Positions 32,662 through 39,604 of a DNA stretch of 39,604 nt are shown one piece after another. The DNA is taken from the NCBI GenBank assembly GCA_014804365.1, contig JAAUZX010000037.1:65438-105041 (forward strand), read 5' to 3'. Both the position numbers and the translations under genes were made by a program. Position 1 is the first letter of the stretch, and every line of letters starts with the position of its first letter. The stretch comes from Lachnospiraceae bacterium (GTDB taxonomy: Bacteria; Bacillota; Clostridia; Lachnospirales; Lachnospiraceae). A model generated the notes under the pieces. That model was not told where the DNA came from. It worked only from the letters and a program-made list of their open reading frames with translations, and made no database searches.

Positions 32662-33234
32662 TTGGAATTAGGCAGTCAGATTAAAAATCATCGAACAAAT
32701 ATGAATTTATCTCAAGAAGAGCTGGCGGAAAAAATCTATGTCACGAGACAGACGATCTCTAACTGGGAAACCAATAAAAGTTATCCCGATATTCACAGCC
32801 TTCTTTTGTTAAGTTCGCTATTCAACGTCTCTCTTGATCAATTAATCAAAGGAGATGTGAAAATTATGAAAGAAGAAATCAATAAAGAAGAAATCCAATA
32901 CTTTAATCGCGACGGTGCAATATTTTCAATACTGCTGCTATTATTTATCGTATCGATTGTTCCGCTTGCGAAATTATTAGGTTATTATGGTTTGATCATT
33001 TCCGCCGTAATATATGCCGCAGCAATGTACTATGCTTTAAAATTGGAAAAGTTTAAAAAGAAATATGATATTCAGACATATCAAGAAATCGTTGCTTTTA
33101 CAGAAGGCAAAAAGTTAGATGAAATTCAAAAAGCACAGGAATCCGGCAAGCGTCCATATCAAAAACTCCTGCTTGTCCTTACGTTCAGCATAATTGGGTT
33201 TGCGGTTTGTGCGTTATTTACATGGGTGCTGTGA
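32662..33234 (+). CDS. XRE regulator with C-terminal membrane helices
   Basis: A 190-residue protein that joins a Cro/C1 helix-turn-helix (1-62; LSQEELAEKIYVTRQTISNWETNKSYPDIHSL) to three hydrophobic helices (about 86-104, 108-126 and 169-189). Such HTH-membrane proteins may hold a regulator at the membrane or respond to membrane stress. The start is TTG, placed 6 bp after GGGAGGTG. No target gene is evident; a convergent terminator follows. Confidence 0.85.
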   Translation: MELGSQIKNHRTNMNLSQEELAEKIYVTRQTISNWETNKSYPDIHSLLLLSSLFNVSLDQLIKGDVKIMKEEINKEEIQYFNRDGAIFSILLLLFIVSIVPLAKLLGYYGLIISAVIYAAAMYYALKLEKFKKKYDIQTYQEIVAFTEGKKLDEIQKAQESGKRPYQKLLLVLTFSIIGFAVCALFTWVL

Positions 33235-33246
33235 AAAAGAAATATC

Positions 33247-33281
33247 CAATAGACAACTCCCCAACCGGAAGTTGTCTATTG
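33247..33281. terminator. Bidirectional hairpin between the XRE and C39-like genes
   Basis: CAATAGACAACT (33247-33258) and AGTTGTCTATTG (33270-33281) pair perfectly over 12 bp. On the minus strand a T-rich tract (ATTTCTTTTTC) follows; on the plus strand the tract is weaker. Confidence 0.65.
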
Positions 33282-33288
33282 ATCATAT

Positions 33289-33645
33289 CTATTGATAAAT
33301 CCCCAAAAATGACGTTATTTTTCCATGTGTATACTCGCCGTCAATTATTCCAAACTCCGGGTCATAATATTTATGATCAAACAGCAATGTCCAATGAGTG
33401 TATCCCTCATTTGTATGCACCGTTAAAATAGAATATTCATATGGTACAGGGTTCTTTTTGGAAATACGGGTGTTCTTTTCAGCATGTTTTATTCCGTAAA
33501 AGTCCAATATTTCAATCAACTGCCCTATGCTTGTGGGCCCACTTGTTTTCATGTCCTTAATTACTTCCTCGATATCTTTTCCTGTAATCATTGCAATACA
33601 TGCCTGACCACACGTTTCAAAAGTCGGCTGCATAACCAGTTCCAT
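33289..33645 (-). CDS. C39-like (papain-fold) cysteine peptidase
   Basis: A 118-residue soluble protein with the catalytic set of peptidase family C39: Q6 (oxyanion) and C12 in QPTFETCGQACIAMITG, H84 in YTHWTLLFD and D95 in YYDPEFG. Normally this domain cuts GG-type leader peptides and is fused to an ABC exporter; here it stands alone without signal or membrane helix. GAGGAGGAAGAGG directly precedes the ATG at 33645. It lies 29 bp after the DUF2130 stop, so both form one operon. Confidence 0.72.
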   Translation of the reverse strand: MELVMQPTFETCGQACIAMITGKDIEEVIKDMKTSGPTSIGQLIEILDFYGIKHAEKNTRISKKNPVPYEYSILTVHTNEGYTHWTLLFDHKYYDPEFGIIDGEYTHGKITSFLGIYQ

Positions 33646-33674
33646 TTCCTCTTCCTCCTCTACTGCCACGACGC

Positions 33675-34910
33675 TCACTCCCCGTCATCCCCGCTCTCCA
33701 AATCGTCAAACATCGCCTTGACCGACGGCGCGTTCCTGGTCAGCTTCTTAATGCTCAGATCCTCCGCCTTATTATTCGCCAGACGAAGATTATTTTCGGA
33801 GGAAAGAAGCGCCTCCTTTGTTTTCTGCAAATGCGTAATCGTCTTATCGATCTCGTCGATCGCTGTCTTGAATTTATCGCTGGCAAGTCTGTAATTACGC
33901 GCAAATCCCTCTTTAAATGCATTCATATTCTCCTCAAAATGAAGAATATCAACCTGCTGATGTTTTGCCACCTCAAGTTCCTGACGATACTGCAGGGAAT
34001 TCAGCGCCGCATTTCGCAGCAATGTAATGATCGGTATGAAAAATTGCGGACGTACCACATACATTTTTTCATATTTGTAAGAAACATCTACAATGCCGTT
34101 GTTGTAGAGTTCATTATCGATCTCAAGCAGTGAAACCAGCACGGCATACTCGCACTTTTTCTCCCGCCTGTCTTTATCAAGTTCTTTCAGGAAATCTTCA
34201 TTCTTGTGTTTGGTGGCGGTCTCATCCATCTCATTTTTCATCTCAAACATGATGGAAATAAATTCGACACCATCCGCAACTTCCCTGAAAATAAAGTCAC
34301 CTTTACTTCCGCTTCGCGCATCATTATCTTTTTCAAAATAAGCGTTCGGAAATGCAGTCATCCGCAGGGAATTAAACTGCGTCAGGCAGTGCTGTTCCAG
34401 ACTCTCACCGATCATCTTCGTAGATTGGCGGGCCTTAAAATCTTTATAATATTCGATCTGCTCGTCCTTCAATCGAAGCTGTGTCTCATATTCTTTCTGC
34501 AGGGACTGCTGCTTTAATTCACTTTCGGAGTCCTTATTGGACAACCGGCTTTTCAGCTCCGTAATCTGTGCAATCTTCTCGGAAATTTCCTTGTCCTTCT
34601 CATTGACGGCTTCACTCACCGCCAGCTTCTTCTCCGTCTCTTTCCCGGAAATCTGCGCCTTTAACTTTTCAATCTCCTGCTCCCGCCTAAGAAGCTCCGT
34701 GTCCTTAGCGGAAAGCGCTTTCTCGTACTCTTCTTTCTGCTCCATCCGTGCAAGCTTCAATTCGCTTTCTTTCGCCTCCGATAAATCCTTCCTGCGCCGC
34801 TCCAGCTCCCTCTCGAATTCCTGATCCCTGACCTGCTGCACAATCTGCGCATATCCGGACTCATCAACAACAAAAACCTCACCGCAATTAGGGCACTTAA
34901 TTTCCTGCAT
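33675..34910 (-). CDS. DUF2130 family nuclease-like coiled-coil protein
   Basis: A 411-residue cytoplasmic protein. It begins with a half zinc-ribbon (C6-P-N-C9), then a long charged coiled coil (about 25-160). The DUF2130 core (about 165-310) includes KMIGESLEQHCLTQFN, GSKGDFIF with D205 and FEMKNE with E223 and K225, a D-x17-ExK arrangement like a PD-(D/E)XK nuclease site. A second coiled coil (about 315-390) follows. GGAGGG is placed for the ATG at 34910. DUF2130 proteins are widespread but not characterised; the nuclease reading is inference. Confidence 0.85.
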   Translation of the reverse strand: MQEIKCPNCGEVFVVDESGYAQIVQQVRDQEFERELERRRKDLSEAKESELKLARMEQKEEYEKALSAKDTELLRREQEIEKLKAQISGKETEKKLAVSEAVNEKDKEISEKIAQITELKSRLSNKDSESELKQQSLQKEYETQLRLKDEQIEYYKDFKARQSTKMIGESLEQHCLTQFNSLRMTAFPNAYFEKDNDARSGSKGDFIFREVADGVEFISIMFEMKNEMDETATKHKNEDFLKELDKDRREKKCEYAVLVSLLEIDNELYNNGIVDVSYKYEKMYVVRPQFFIPIITLLRNAALNSLQYRQELEVAKHQQVDILHFEENMNAFKEGFARNYRLASDKFKTAIDEIDKTITHLQKTKEALLSSENNLRLANNKAEDLSIKKLTRNAPSVKAMFDDLESGDDGE

Positions 34911-35235
34911 CACGTTTCCCTCCATTCATATTCCTTATGTTACTATATTTGTACTCTTTTTTCCAGAATAAACTGAATACTCTCCGTGCTCATATAGTAT
35001 TGAAAACTACTAAAAGCAGTTAACATACCTCTTCGTCGTAATATTTATATTCAAAAAGGATTGCATTCACTGTGTAAACGTAGTATTCTATATATCATAC
35101 AAGAAGTCTTATTTCTATAAGAATTTAGATGTCAAAAATGTCACTACGAACTATTATTGGCAGATTACACAAGAGAACATTTTGTGTAATCTACCCACCG
35201 CACATAAATATATTAAATGAAGAAGGTCTTACAAC
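34911..35235. other. Divergent intergenic region with an 11-bp dyad
   Basis: No gene is seen. AGATTACACAA (35162-35172) and TTGTGTAATCT (35182-35192) form a perfect dyad about 45 bp before the DegV start, either an operator or a leader hairpin. TTGCAT with TATTCT 17 bp on (about 35064-35092) is a weak promoter candidate for DegV. No good promoter for DUF2130 was found. Confidence 0.5.
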
Positions 35236-36141
35236 ATGCAAGAAACATTTCACATTATCAGCGACGGCTCCTGTGATCTGCCCACGGAGCTGGTACAGGA
35301 AAAAAATATCACGGTAGTGCCTTTCTACGTATCCTTCGATGACGAGCATTATTTCAAGGAAAACGTAGAGATCGGCATCCGCGATTTCTATCAGCAGATG
35401 GTGGACCGAAAGGGCGTTTATCCCAAATCATCCATGCCCTCCATTCAGGATTACGAGGAAGTATTCCGTCCATATGCAGAAACAGGCACTCCCGTAATCT
35501 GTATCTGTATCACCACGAAATTCAGCGGTTCCATGCAGTCTGCTCTCAACGCCAGAACTCTCGTGATAGAGAAGTATCCCCATGCACAGATCACCGTGAT
35601 CGATTCCACCGTTGACACGGTCCTGCAAGGTCTGTATGTATTGGAGGCTGTAAAACTACGGGATCAGGGCGTAAGCTATCAGGATGCAGTCACACGGTTG
35701 GAAGAGATCAAGAGCACCGGGCGAATTTTCTTTACAGTGGGAAACATGGAATACTTAAGGCACGGCGGAAGAATCGGAAGAGTAGCAGCGCTTGCCGGCG
35801 GCGCTCTGGATATACGCCCTATCATCACGTTAAAGCAGGGAGAAATCTTCCCCTCCGGCCTTGACAGAGGACGCAAGCGTACCACCAAGAAAGTCATGAA
35901 CCTTCTTCTGGAATACCTGCGGGAAAGCCGTCTGGGAAGCGACTGTTACAGCTTGGCAGTGGGATACGGCTATGACATAGAAGAGGGCATTGCCTTCCGC
36001 GATCAGGCACTTGCCACATTGCACGAAAAAGGATATAAGATCGATGAAATACCCGTCTATCAGATCGGCGCCACCATCGGCGTGCACACAGGACCTTATC
36101 CGCTTGGATTCGGAATTATCGAGAAAGGGCGTCATGACTGA
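35236..36141 (+). CDS. DegV family fatty-acid-binding protein
   Basis: Cytoplasmic lipid carrier of 301 aa; DegV/FakB proteins bind a fatty acid and present it to a fatty-acid kinase. Marks are ISDGSCDLP at the start, YPKSSMPSIQDYEEVF, TTKFSGSMQSA (fatty-acid head-group loop), GRIGRVAALAG and GVHTGPYPLG. AGAAGG precedes the ATG. Single gene, with a terminator overlapping its stop codon. Confidence 0.93.
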   Translation: MQETFHIISDGSCDLPTELVQEKNITVVPFYVSFDDEHYFKENVEIGIRDFYQQMVDRKGVYPKSSMPSIQDYEEVFRPYAETGTPVICICITTKFSGSMQSALNARTLVIEKYPHAQITVIDSTVDTVLQGLYVLEAVKLRDQGVSYQDAVTRLEEIKSTGRIFFTVGNMEYLRHGGRIGRVAALAGGALDIRPIITLKQGEIFPSGLDRGRKRTTKKVMNLLLEYLRESRLGSDCYSLAVGYGYDIEEGIAFRDQALATLHEKGYKIDEIPVYQIGATIGVHTGPYPLGFGIIEKGRHD

Positions 36142-36151
36142 CGCCCCGTTT
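36127..36151 (+). terminator. Terminator of the DegV gene
   Basis: GGGCGTC (36127-36133) and GACGCCC (36140-36146) form a 7-bp GC stem followed by a T-rich stretch (GTTTTATT). The stem includes the stop codon. Confidence 0.8.
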
Positions 36152-36153
36152 TA

Positions 36154-36182
36154 TTGCACAAAAGTTCTTCATCCATTATATT
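36154..36182 (+). promoter_or_regulatory. Promoter of the GNAT gene pair
   Basis: TTGCAC (36154-36159), a 17-bp spacer and TATATT (36177-36182), 55 bp before the first GNAT start. Confidence 0.55.
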
Positions 36183-36237
36183 TAAATTATACTAGAATAT
36201 AAGAGCATACAAAATAACGGATTACGAAAGGTTCACT

Positions 36238-36711
36238 ATGGACTATAAGATACGCAAAATACACCAACAGGAATATCCTCTGCTGGATGATTTTCTATAT
36301 GAGGCAATTTTCATTCCGGACGGTGTGGAGCCACCTCCAAAAGCGATTATTGCCTCTCCCGATTTGCAGGTTTATGTTGCGGATTTCGGAGAATCAAAAG
36401 ATGATCTGGGGTTAATCGCAGAGGCGGACGGTAAAATCGCCGGGGCTGTCTGGGTGCGCATTATGAATGATTACGGACATATAGACAACGAAACACCCTC
36501 TCTGGCAATTTCCCTTTATAAAGAATATCGGGGATTCGGAATCGGCACAGCTATGATGAAAGAAATGCTTGCCTTACTAAAAGACCATGGATATATGCAA
36601 GTTTCTCTTTCCGTTCAAAAAGCCAATTATGCGGCAAGAATGTACCGAAAGATTGGTTTTGAAATTGTGAAGGAAAATGAGGAAGAATACATTATGGTGT
36701 ATAGTTTGTGA
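36238..36711 (+). CDS. GNAT family N-acetyltransferase
   Basis: A 157-residue acetyl-CoA-dependent transferase. The fold is visible from IRKIHQQEYPLLDDFLYEAIF to the acetyl-CoA loop YRGFGIGTAMMKEML (motif A, about 110-124) and motif B VQKANYAARMYRKIGFEIV. The acceptor (an amine, peptide or drug) cannot be read from the sequence. It lies 21 bp upstream of a second, only distantly similar GNAT gene. Confidence 0.92.
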   Translation: MDYKIRKIHQQEYPLLDDFLYEAIFIPDGVEPPPKAIIASPDLQVYVADFGESKDDLGLIAEADGKIAGAVWVRIMNDYGHIDNETPSLAISLYKEYRGFGIGTAMMKEMLALLKDHGYMQVSLSVQKANYAARMYRKIGFEIVKENEEEYIMVYSL

Positions 36712-36732
36712 AAAGAAGAAAGGATGCTACTT

Positions 36733-37248
36733 ATGAGAATTCGGCCCTACATAGCAAGCAAAGATTACAAATATCTGACACAATGGATTGACACTGAAAG
36801 AACGCACGCCTTTTGGAGCGCAAACCGATTCCCATATCCTATCACTCCGGAATCCTTCCATGCTTTTTTAGAAACAATTGCAACGGACTGGACAGACAGC
36901 GCATATGTAGCAACCGAAAACAACGGACAGGTCGTCGGATTCTTCTGTTATTCCGTCAATCTTGAAGACAATATCGGCTTTCTTAAATTCATAATTGTTG
37001 ATAAGTCAAAACGTGGAATGGGCTACGGAAAAGAAATGCTGAATCTGGCATTGCAATATGCTTTTCAAATAACCGGCGCAGAAGCAGTTCAACTGAATGT
37101 TTTTGATGAAAATATTTCCGCAAAAAAATGTTACGAAAAAGTCGGATTTGTCGAACGGAATATTGACAGAAATGCATTCGCATATAAAGACGAGCTGTGG
37201 AGCCGGTGTAATATGATAATAAAAAGGGACACTGGGAACCGGCAGTAA
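36733..37248 (+). CDS. GNAT family N-acetyltransferase
   Basis: A 171-residue acetyltransferase of the RimJ/RimL-like type. Marks are IRPYIASKDYKYLTQWI, FLKFIIVDKSKRGMGYGKEML with the acetyl-CoA loop KRGMGYG, and LNVFDENISAKKCYEKVGFVE. The ATG at 36724 is too close to the AAAGG site; the ATG three codons on (36733) is well spaced. Forms an operon with the preceding GNAT gene. Confidence 0.9.
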   Translation: MRIRPYIASKDYKYLTQWIDTERTHAFWSANRFPYPITPESFHAFLETIATDWTDSAYVATENNGQVVGFFCYSVNLEDNIGFLKFIIVDKSKRGMGYGKEMLNLALQYAFQITGAEAVQLNVFDENISAKKCYEKVGFVERNIDRNAFAYKDELWSRCNMIIKRDTGNRQ

Positions 37249-37258
37249 ATCGTTCCCA
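37233..37258 (+). terminator. Hairpin at the end of the second GNAT gene
   Basis: TGGGAAC (37233-37239) and GTTCCCA (37252-37258) pair over 7 bp and include the stop codon. Only a short, delayed ATTTT follows, so this is a weak terminator at best. Confidence 0.35.
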
Positions 37259-37371
37259 CGATAAACATTTTGGGATAGCTTCTTTCCCTTGCGTACAGAC
37301 TCAATCTGTTTTATAATGTCCTTGGCATCAGTTCTGGGAGGAGTACGGCAACGTATCGCCAGTGTCTCGGT
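37249..37371 (-). pseudogene. Unidentified gene relic
   Basis: An open stretch of about 40 codons with protein-like composition (TLAIRCRTPPRTDAKDIIKQ, then IESVRKGKKLSQNVYRGND), preceded in frame by TGA, without a start codon or ribosome site. The plus strand is also partly open here, so the strand call is uncertain. Family not recognised. Confidence 0.28.
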
Positions 37372-37428
37372 TCACACATTGAATATCTCGGAGGAACACT
37401 TGGCGGCTGATGCCATTTTACAAGTATT

Positions 37429-37598
37429 TAGGCTAAGTAGCCTATCTGAATATAGTTATCCGCTTTCTCTGGAGATGTGCTTTCATCAAGTGACATCTAA
37501 AATGTCACCATCTTGTCACCTCATACTACCATAACTACCTTATAATCTCAAAGCTAAATTATAGGAAGGGACATTTAAAATGTCACCTGCTGTCACTT
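37429..37598. repeat. Palindrome and two direct copies of a TGTCAC-bearing dyad repeat
   Basis: TAGGCTA-AG-TAGCCTA (37429-37444) is a short perfect hairpin. GTGACATCTAAAATGTCAC with a further TTGTCACC (37490-37520) recurs as GGGACATTTAAAATGTCAC with CTGTCACT (37569-37597): two about 30-bp direct copies, each with an inner dyad and an extra TGTCAC half-site. They lie just downstream of the AlbA_2 gene. The rest of 37372-37599 holds nothing else that could be supported. Confidence 0.6.
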
Positions 37599-37599
37599 T

Positions 37600-38988
37600 C
37601 TACTTTAATTTCCAACAAGCTTCTTTTTTATTGTATGCTAAAAACACTTTTTTCTTCAATTCCTGCACATCCCGAAGAATCGTTCTTCTCGTAACATCTA
37701 ATTGATCGGCAATATCGTCTACACTTATTTTCTGATTTTCGCAAATCATATCATAAACTAACTGCTCCCGTTCCGTCAATTCATTTACAAGCCTAACTTC
37801 ACTAACCGCCTTTCGGGTCAACGGAATTGCTATTCTAAAAACATCCGCCTCATAAATTTCAGGATTTCCCCCTCCGGAATAAACCGGTGTATATTTATAT
37901 AAATTCTTCACCCCGGAACCAAGAGTATCAGACCTCCCCATCATCGTAAAGAAATTGGCAATTAGCGGATTTTTTGGATATGGCGTGAATTCATCAGCCA
38001 AAATATTGCCCTGCCTTCTCGGCCTACACCAATTTTCTGTTCTCATCCAGTCTTTTTCAATAATAATCTTTGCCGGGTAAGCGCTTGAAAAATCCCTGTG
38101 AACAAGCAAATTTGAAACAACTTCTCTTGCAATAATATCCCTTACACTTGTACTCATATTATCGATCAGACAGAATTTATCTGAAGTATGCTTCGCAATG
38201 AATTCCATCAGTTTTTCATAACTTTCAATTAGGTTGGTACTCACCTGAAGCCTGTCATCATATCTGTCCACATTCTCCACGCGATATATTGCGTCGGTAA
38301 TATATCCCGGTACGCATGACCGAATCACATCGTCTTTTCCAAACAACATGATTGCTGCAAGGTTATATCCTTTTTCTCCTGTAACAAAATTCTTTTCATA
38401 TAATCCTGCGCTTATCATAATTTCATGATCAGTCATTTTTAGCCATTCATGCTCCGAATTTTTGTTTTCTACTAACCTTCTGACTTTCGGCATCAAATCC
38501 ATGCGTAAATCATCTTCCGCAGCATAAGGAAAAAGTTTATTTTCAGAAAAGGCTCCCGTCTTTCTTGCATACATATTTTCCATCTGGATTGGCGAATCCG
38601 TAATATCCAAGTCACCATCATCGTTTCTGTCATATACTCTTCCAGAGCATTTAATAACCGTAGAGGCCGGAGGCACATATGTCCAAAGTAGTAATTTCCC
38701 TTCATATTCTAATTCTTCAACAGTAAGGTATAATGTCGGCGACATCTTATTGGTATTGTTAAGCTGCGTGACAAAATTTCTCTTCATATCTCCTGCCGCA
38801 TTACGGTTAACACCAATTGGATTTCCGTCATCTTTTACTCCCATAATAATCCATCCACCATACCTATTAGAAAATGATGAGACGGTTTCATAAACTGACT
38901 CACTGATTTCATTCGTGCAGGATTTAAATTCCACTGTAATCTTCTCATCCTTAGAAGCGAGAAGTTCTTTCATCTTTTCTATCGTCAC
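37600..38988 (-). CDS. AlbA_2 / RecG-like ATPase-fold transcriptional regulator
   Basis: A 462-residue protein. Residues 10-120 are an AlbA_2 (Schlafen-like, AAA_4) domain: ITVEFKSCTNEISESVYETVSSFSNRYGGWIIMGVKD. Residues about 285-400 resemble the GHKL-like C-terminal half of these proteins (REVVSNLLVHRDFS, 288-301; GSGVKNLYKY, 358-367). The last 60 residues form a winged helix (ISVDDIADQLDVTRRTILRDVQELKKK). Family members are annotated as putative regulators or helicase-related; no helicase motor is present here. The start is GTG, 8 bp after GGAGGTG. The partial DUF5655 gene lies 62 bp upstream on the same strand. Confidence 0.85.
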   Translation of the reverse strand: MTIEKMKELLASKDEKITVEFKSCTNEISESVYETVSSFSNRYGGWIIMGVKDDGNPIGVNRNAAGDMKRNFVTQLNNTNKMSPTLYLTVEELEYEGKLLLWTYVPPASTVIKCSGRVYDRNDDGDLDITDSPIQMENMYARKTGAFSENKLFPYAAEDDLRMDLMPKVRRLVENKNSEHEWLKMTDHEIMISAGLYEKNFVTGEKGYNLAAIMLFGKDDVIRSCVPGYITDAIYRVENVDRYDDRLQVSTNLIESYEKLMEFIAKHTSDKFCLIDNMSTSVRDIIAREVVSNLLVHRDFSSAYPAKIIIEKDWMRTENWCRPRRQGNILADEFTPYPKNPLIANFFTMMGRSDTLGSGVKNLYKYTPVYSGGGNPEIYEADVFRIAIPLTRKAVSEVRLVNELTEREQLVYDMICENQKISVDDIADQLDVTRRTILRDVQELKKKVFLAYNKKEACWKLK

Positions 38989-39050
38989 GCTTACACCTCC
39001 ATTCCTATAATCTTCCCGATTTGACTTAATATAATATCGCCTTCATTTAC

Positions 39051-39604
39051 TTACGCCTCATTGTAAGCTCTCTCAAGCAACGGTTTTGCCCTTTCAAAAT
39101 CTGCCGCATCTTTAACAGTTATCTGCAGATCTCCTGTCCCATAATGTCCTATACTACGCATATCCCTCGTAAAGCCATTTTCCAATTTAACAGTCTCCGG
39201 ATTCAACTTCAAAAACAATATAATTTGCTTATTGCAAATCTCAATGCATACCATATTCTGAACCTTCTTGTATGCCAAATACAATTTTAACTGATTAGAG
39301 ACAATATCATCTCCTAAAGATTCAATAAAGTCACATATAGAATGATAAAGGCTTTTCACACTATCCGAGACTGCTGCCAGTTTTTCTATATGAGTTTTCT
39401 GCGTATTATTTCTTATGTCACTGTCATTAGCACCACTTTCCATGATCGGCTTTACATTTGGTGTATTTAAATGTTCAAGCAGAAGCAAGTCATTATCATA
39501 TTTGCGATAGCTTACCAATTTTATATTCCTCTGCATTTGATTGACTGCGTGAATATCATATTTTGTGAAAGTTTGAAGTTCTTTTTCAAGAACTACCTCG
39601 GATG
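39051..39604 (-). CDS. DUF5655 domain protein (N-terminus outside window)
   Basis: The frame is open through the right edge, so the start lies outside. The C-terminal 95 residues match DUF5655 in pattern (LYHSICDFIESLGDDIVSN, then LKLYLAYKKVQNMVCIEI, FLKLNPETV, GHYGTGDLQITVKDAADFERAKPLLERAY). Upstream, LEKELQTFTKYDIHAVNQMQ and IKLVSYRKYDNDLLLLE are like the segment joining DUF5655 to an N-terminal nuclease-like domain in longer relatives. Whether that domain is present cannot be seen. It precedes the AlbA_2 gene by 62 bp and may share its transcript. Confidence 0.8.
   Translation of the reverse strand, partial: SEVVLEKELQTFTKYDIHAVNQMQRNIKLVSYRKYDNDLLLLEHLNTPNVKPIMESGANDSDIRNNTQKTHIEKLAAVSDSVKSLYHSICDFIESLGDDIVSNQLKLYLAYKKVQNMVCIEICNKQIILFLKLNPETVKLENGFTRDMRSIGHYGTGDLQITVKDAADFERAKPLLERAYNEA

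Noticed and set aside
37289..37534. 81-codon plus-strand frame after the GNAT genes
   Set aside because: No ribosome site, crosses the palindrome and part of the direct repeat, and does not look like a known protein.
1..39604. rRNA, tRNA, CRISPR array, prophage module or complete insertion sequence
   Set aside because: Looked for by eye and not seen: no cloverleaf with a CCA end, no regularly spaced direct repeats, no DDE or tyrosine/serine recombinase gene.

Overview
The window looks like chromosome of a low-to-mid GC Gram-positive anaerobe of class Clostridia, most likely Lachnospiraceae-like. Signs are AGGAGG-type ribosome sites before nearly every gene, sigma-A-type promoters, two lipoproteins with Gram-positive lipoboxes, a LytTR/DUF3021 pair, DegV, TipAS-type MerR, DUF4422 and SPFH/ribbon-helix-helix genes. 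This is inferred from gene families, not from a marker gene. No rRNA, tRNA or CRISPR array was found.

Layout. Positions 1-1954 (minus): polar amino-acid ABC importer, permease-ATPase-binding protein (last gene cut by the window edge), with a dyad operator over its promoter. 2235-3653: DUF3298-type lipoprotein. 3731-4921: DUF4422 glycosyltransferase. 5196-6523: SPFH membrane protein plus a small ribbon-helix-helix protein, behind a promoter carrying a perfect 19-bp palindrome. 6528-9999: QueG-like Fe-S protein, AraC/GyrI-like regulator with a DinB-like protein, and a radical SAM protein. 10147-13135 (minus): PAP2 phosphatase, Gfo/Idh oxidoreductase, MATE exporter. 13335-13621: two strong convergent promoters driving two short RNAs that share a bidirectional terminator, arranged like a type I toxin-antitoxin locus. 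13695-16634 (minus): MFS exporter with MarR-type palindromes upstream, then a LytTR-DUF3021-CPBP-like operon. 16935-20339: large hybrid histidine kinase. 20403-20684: a 159-bp multi-hairpin element with 14-bp terminal inverted repeats and a degenerate partial copy beside it. 20832-23727: TrkA-TrkH potassium uptake. 23798-24715: Rpn/PD-(D/E)XK transposase-like protein.

From about 24.8 kb the window is more accessory: FMN reductase, an XRE/TPR regulator with a deoxyinosine glycosylase and a DinB protein, small XRE, CPBP protease, TipAS MerR regulator with a 19-bp-spacer promoter, Phd-like antitoxin without a full toxin, a PIN-like protein with two tandem C-terminal repeats behind a dyad operator, a membrane-anchored XRE protein, a C39-like cysteine peptidase next to a DUF2130 nuclease-like protein, DegV, two GNAT acetyltransferases, an AlbA_2/ATPase regulator and a DUF5655 protein cut by the right edge. 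Several gene relics lie between them.

The best candidates for something new are the convergent RNA pair at 13.4 kb, the structured repeat at 20.5 kb, the PIN-like repeat protein, and the DUF2130 plus C39-like pair. Their functions are inferred, not shown.
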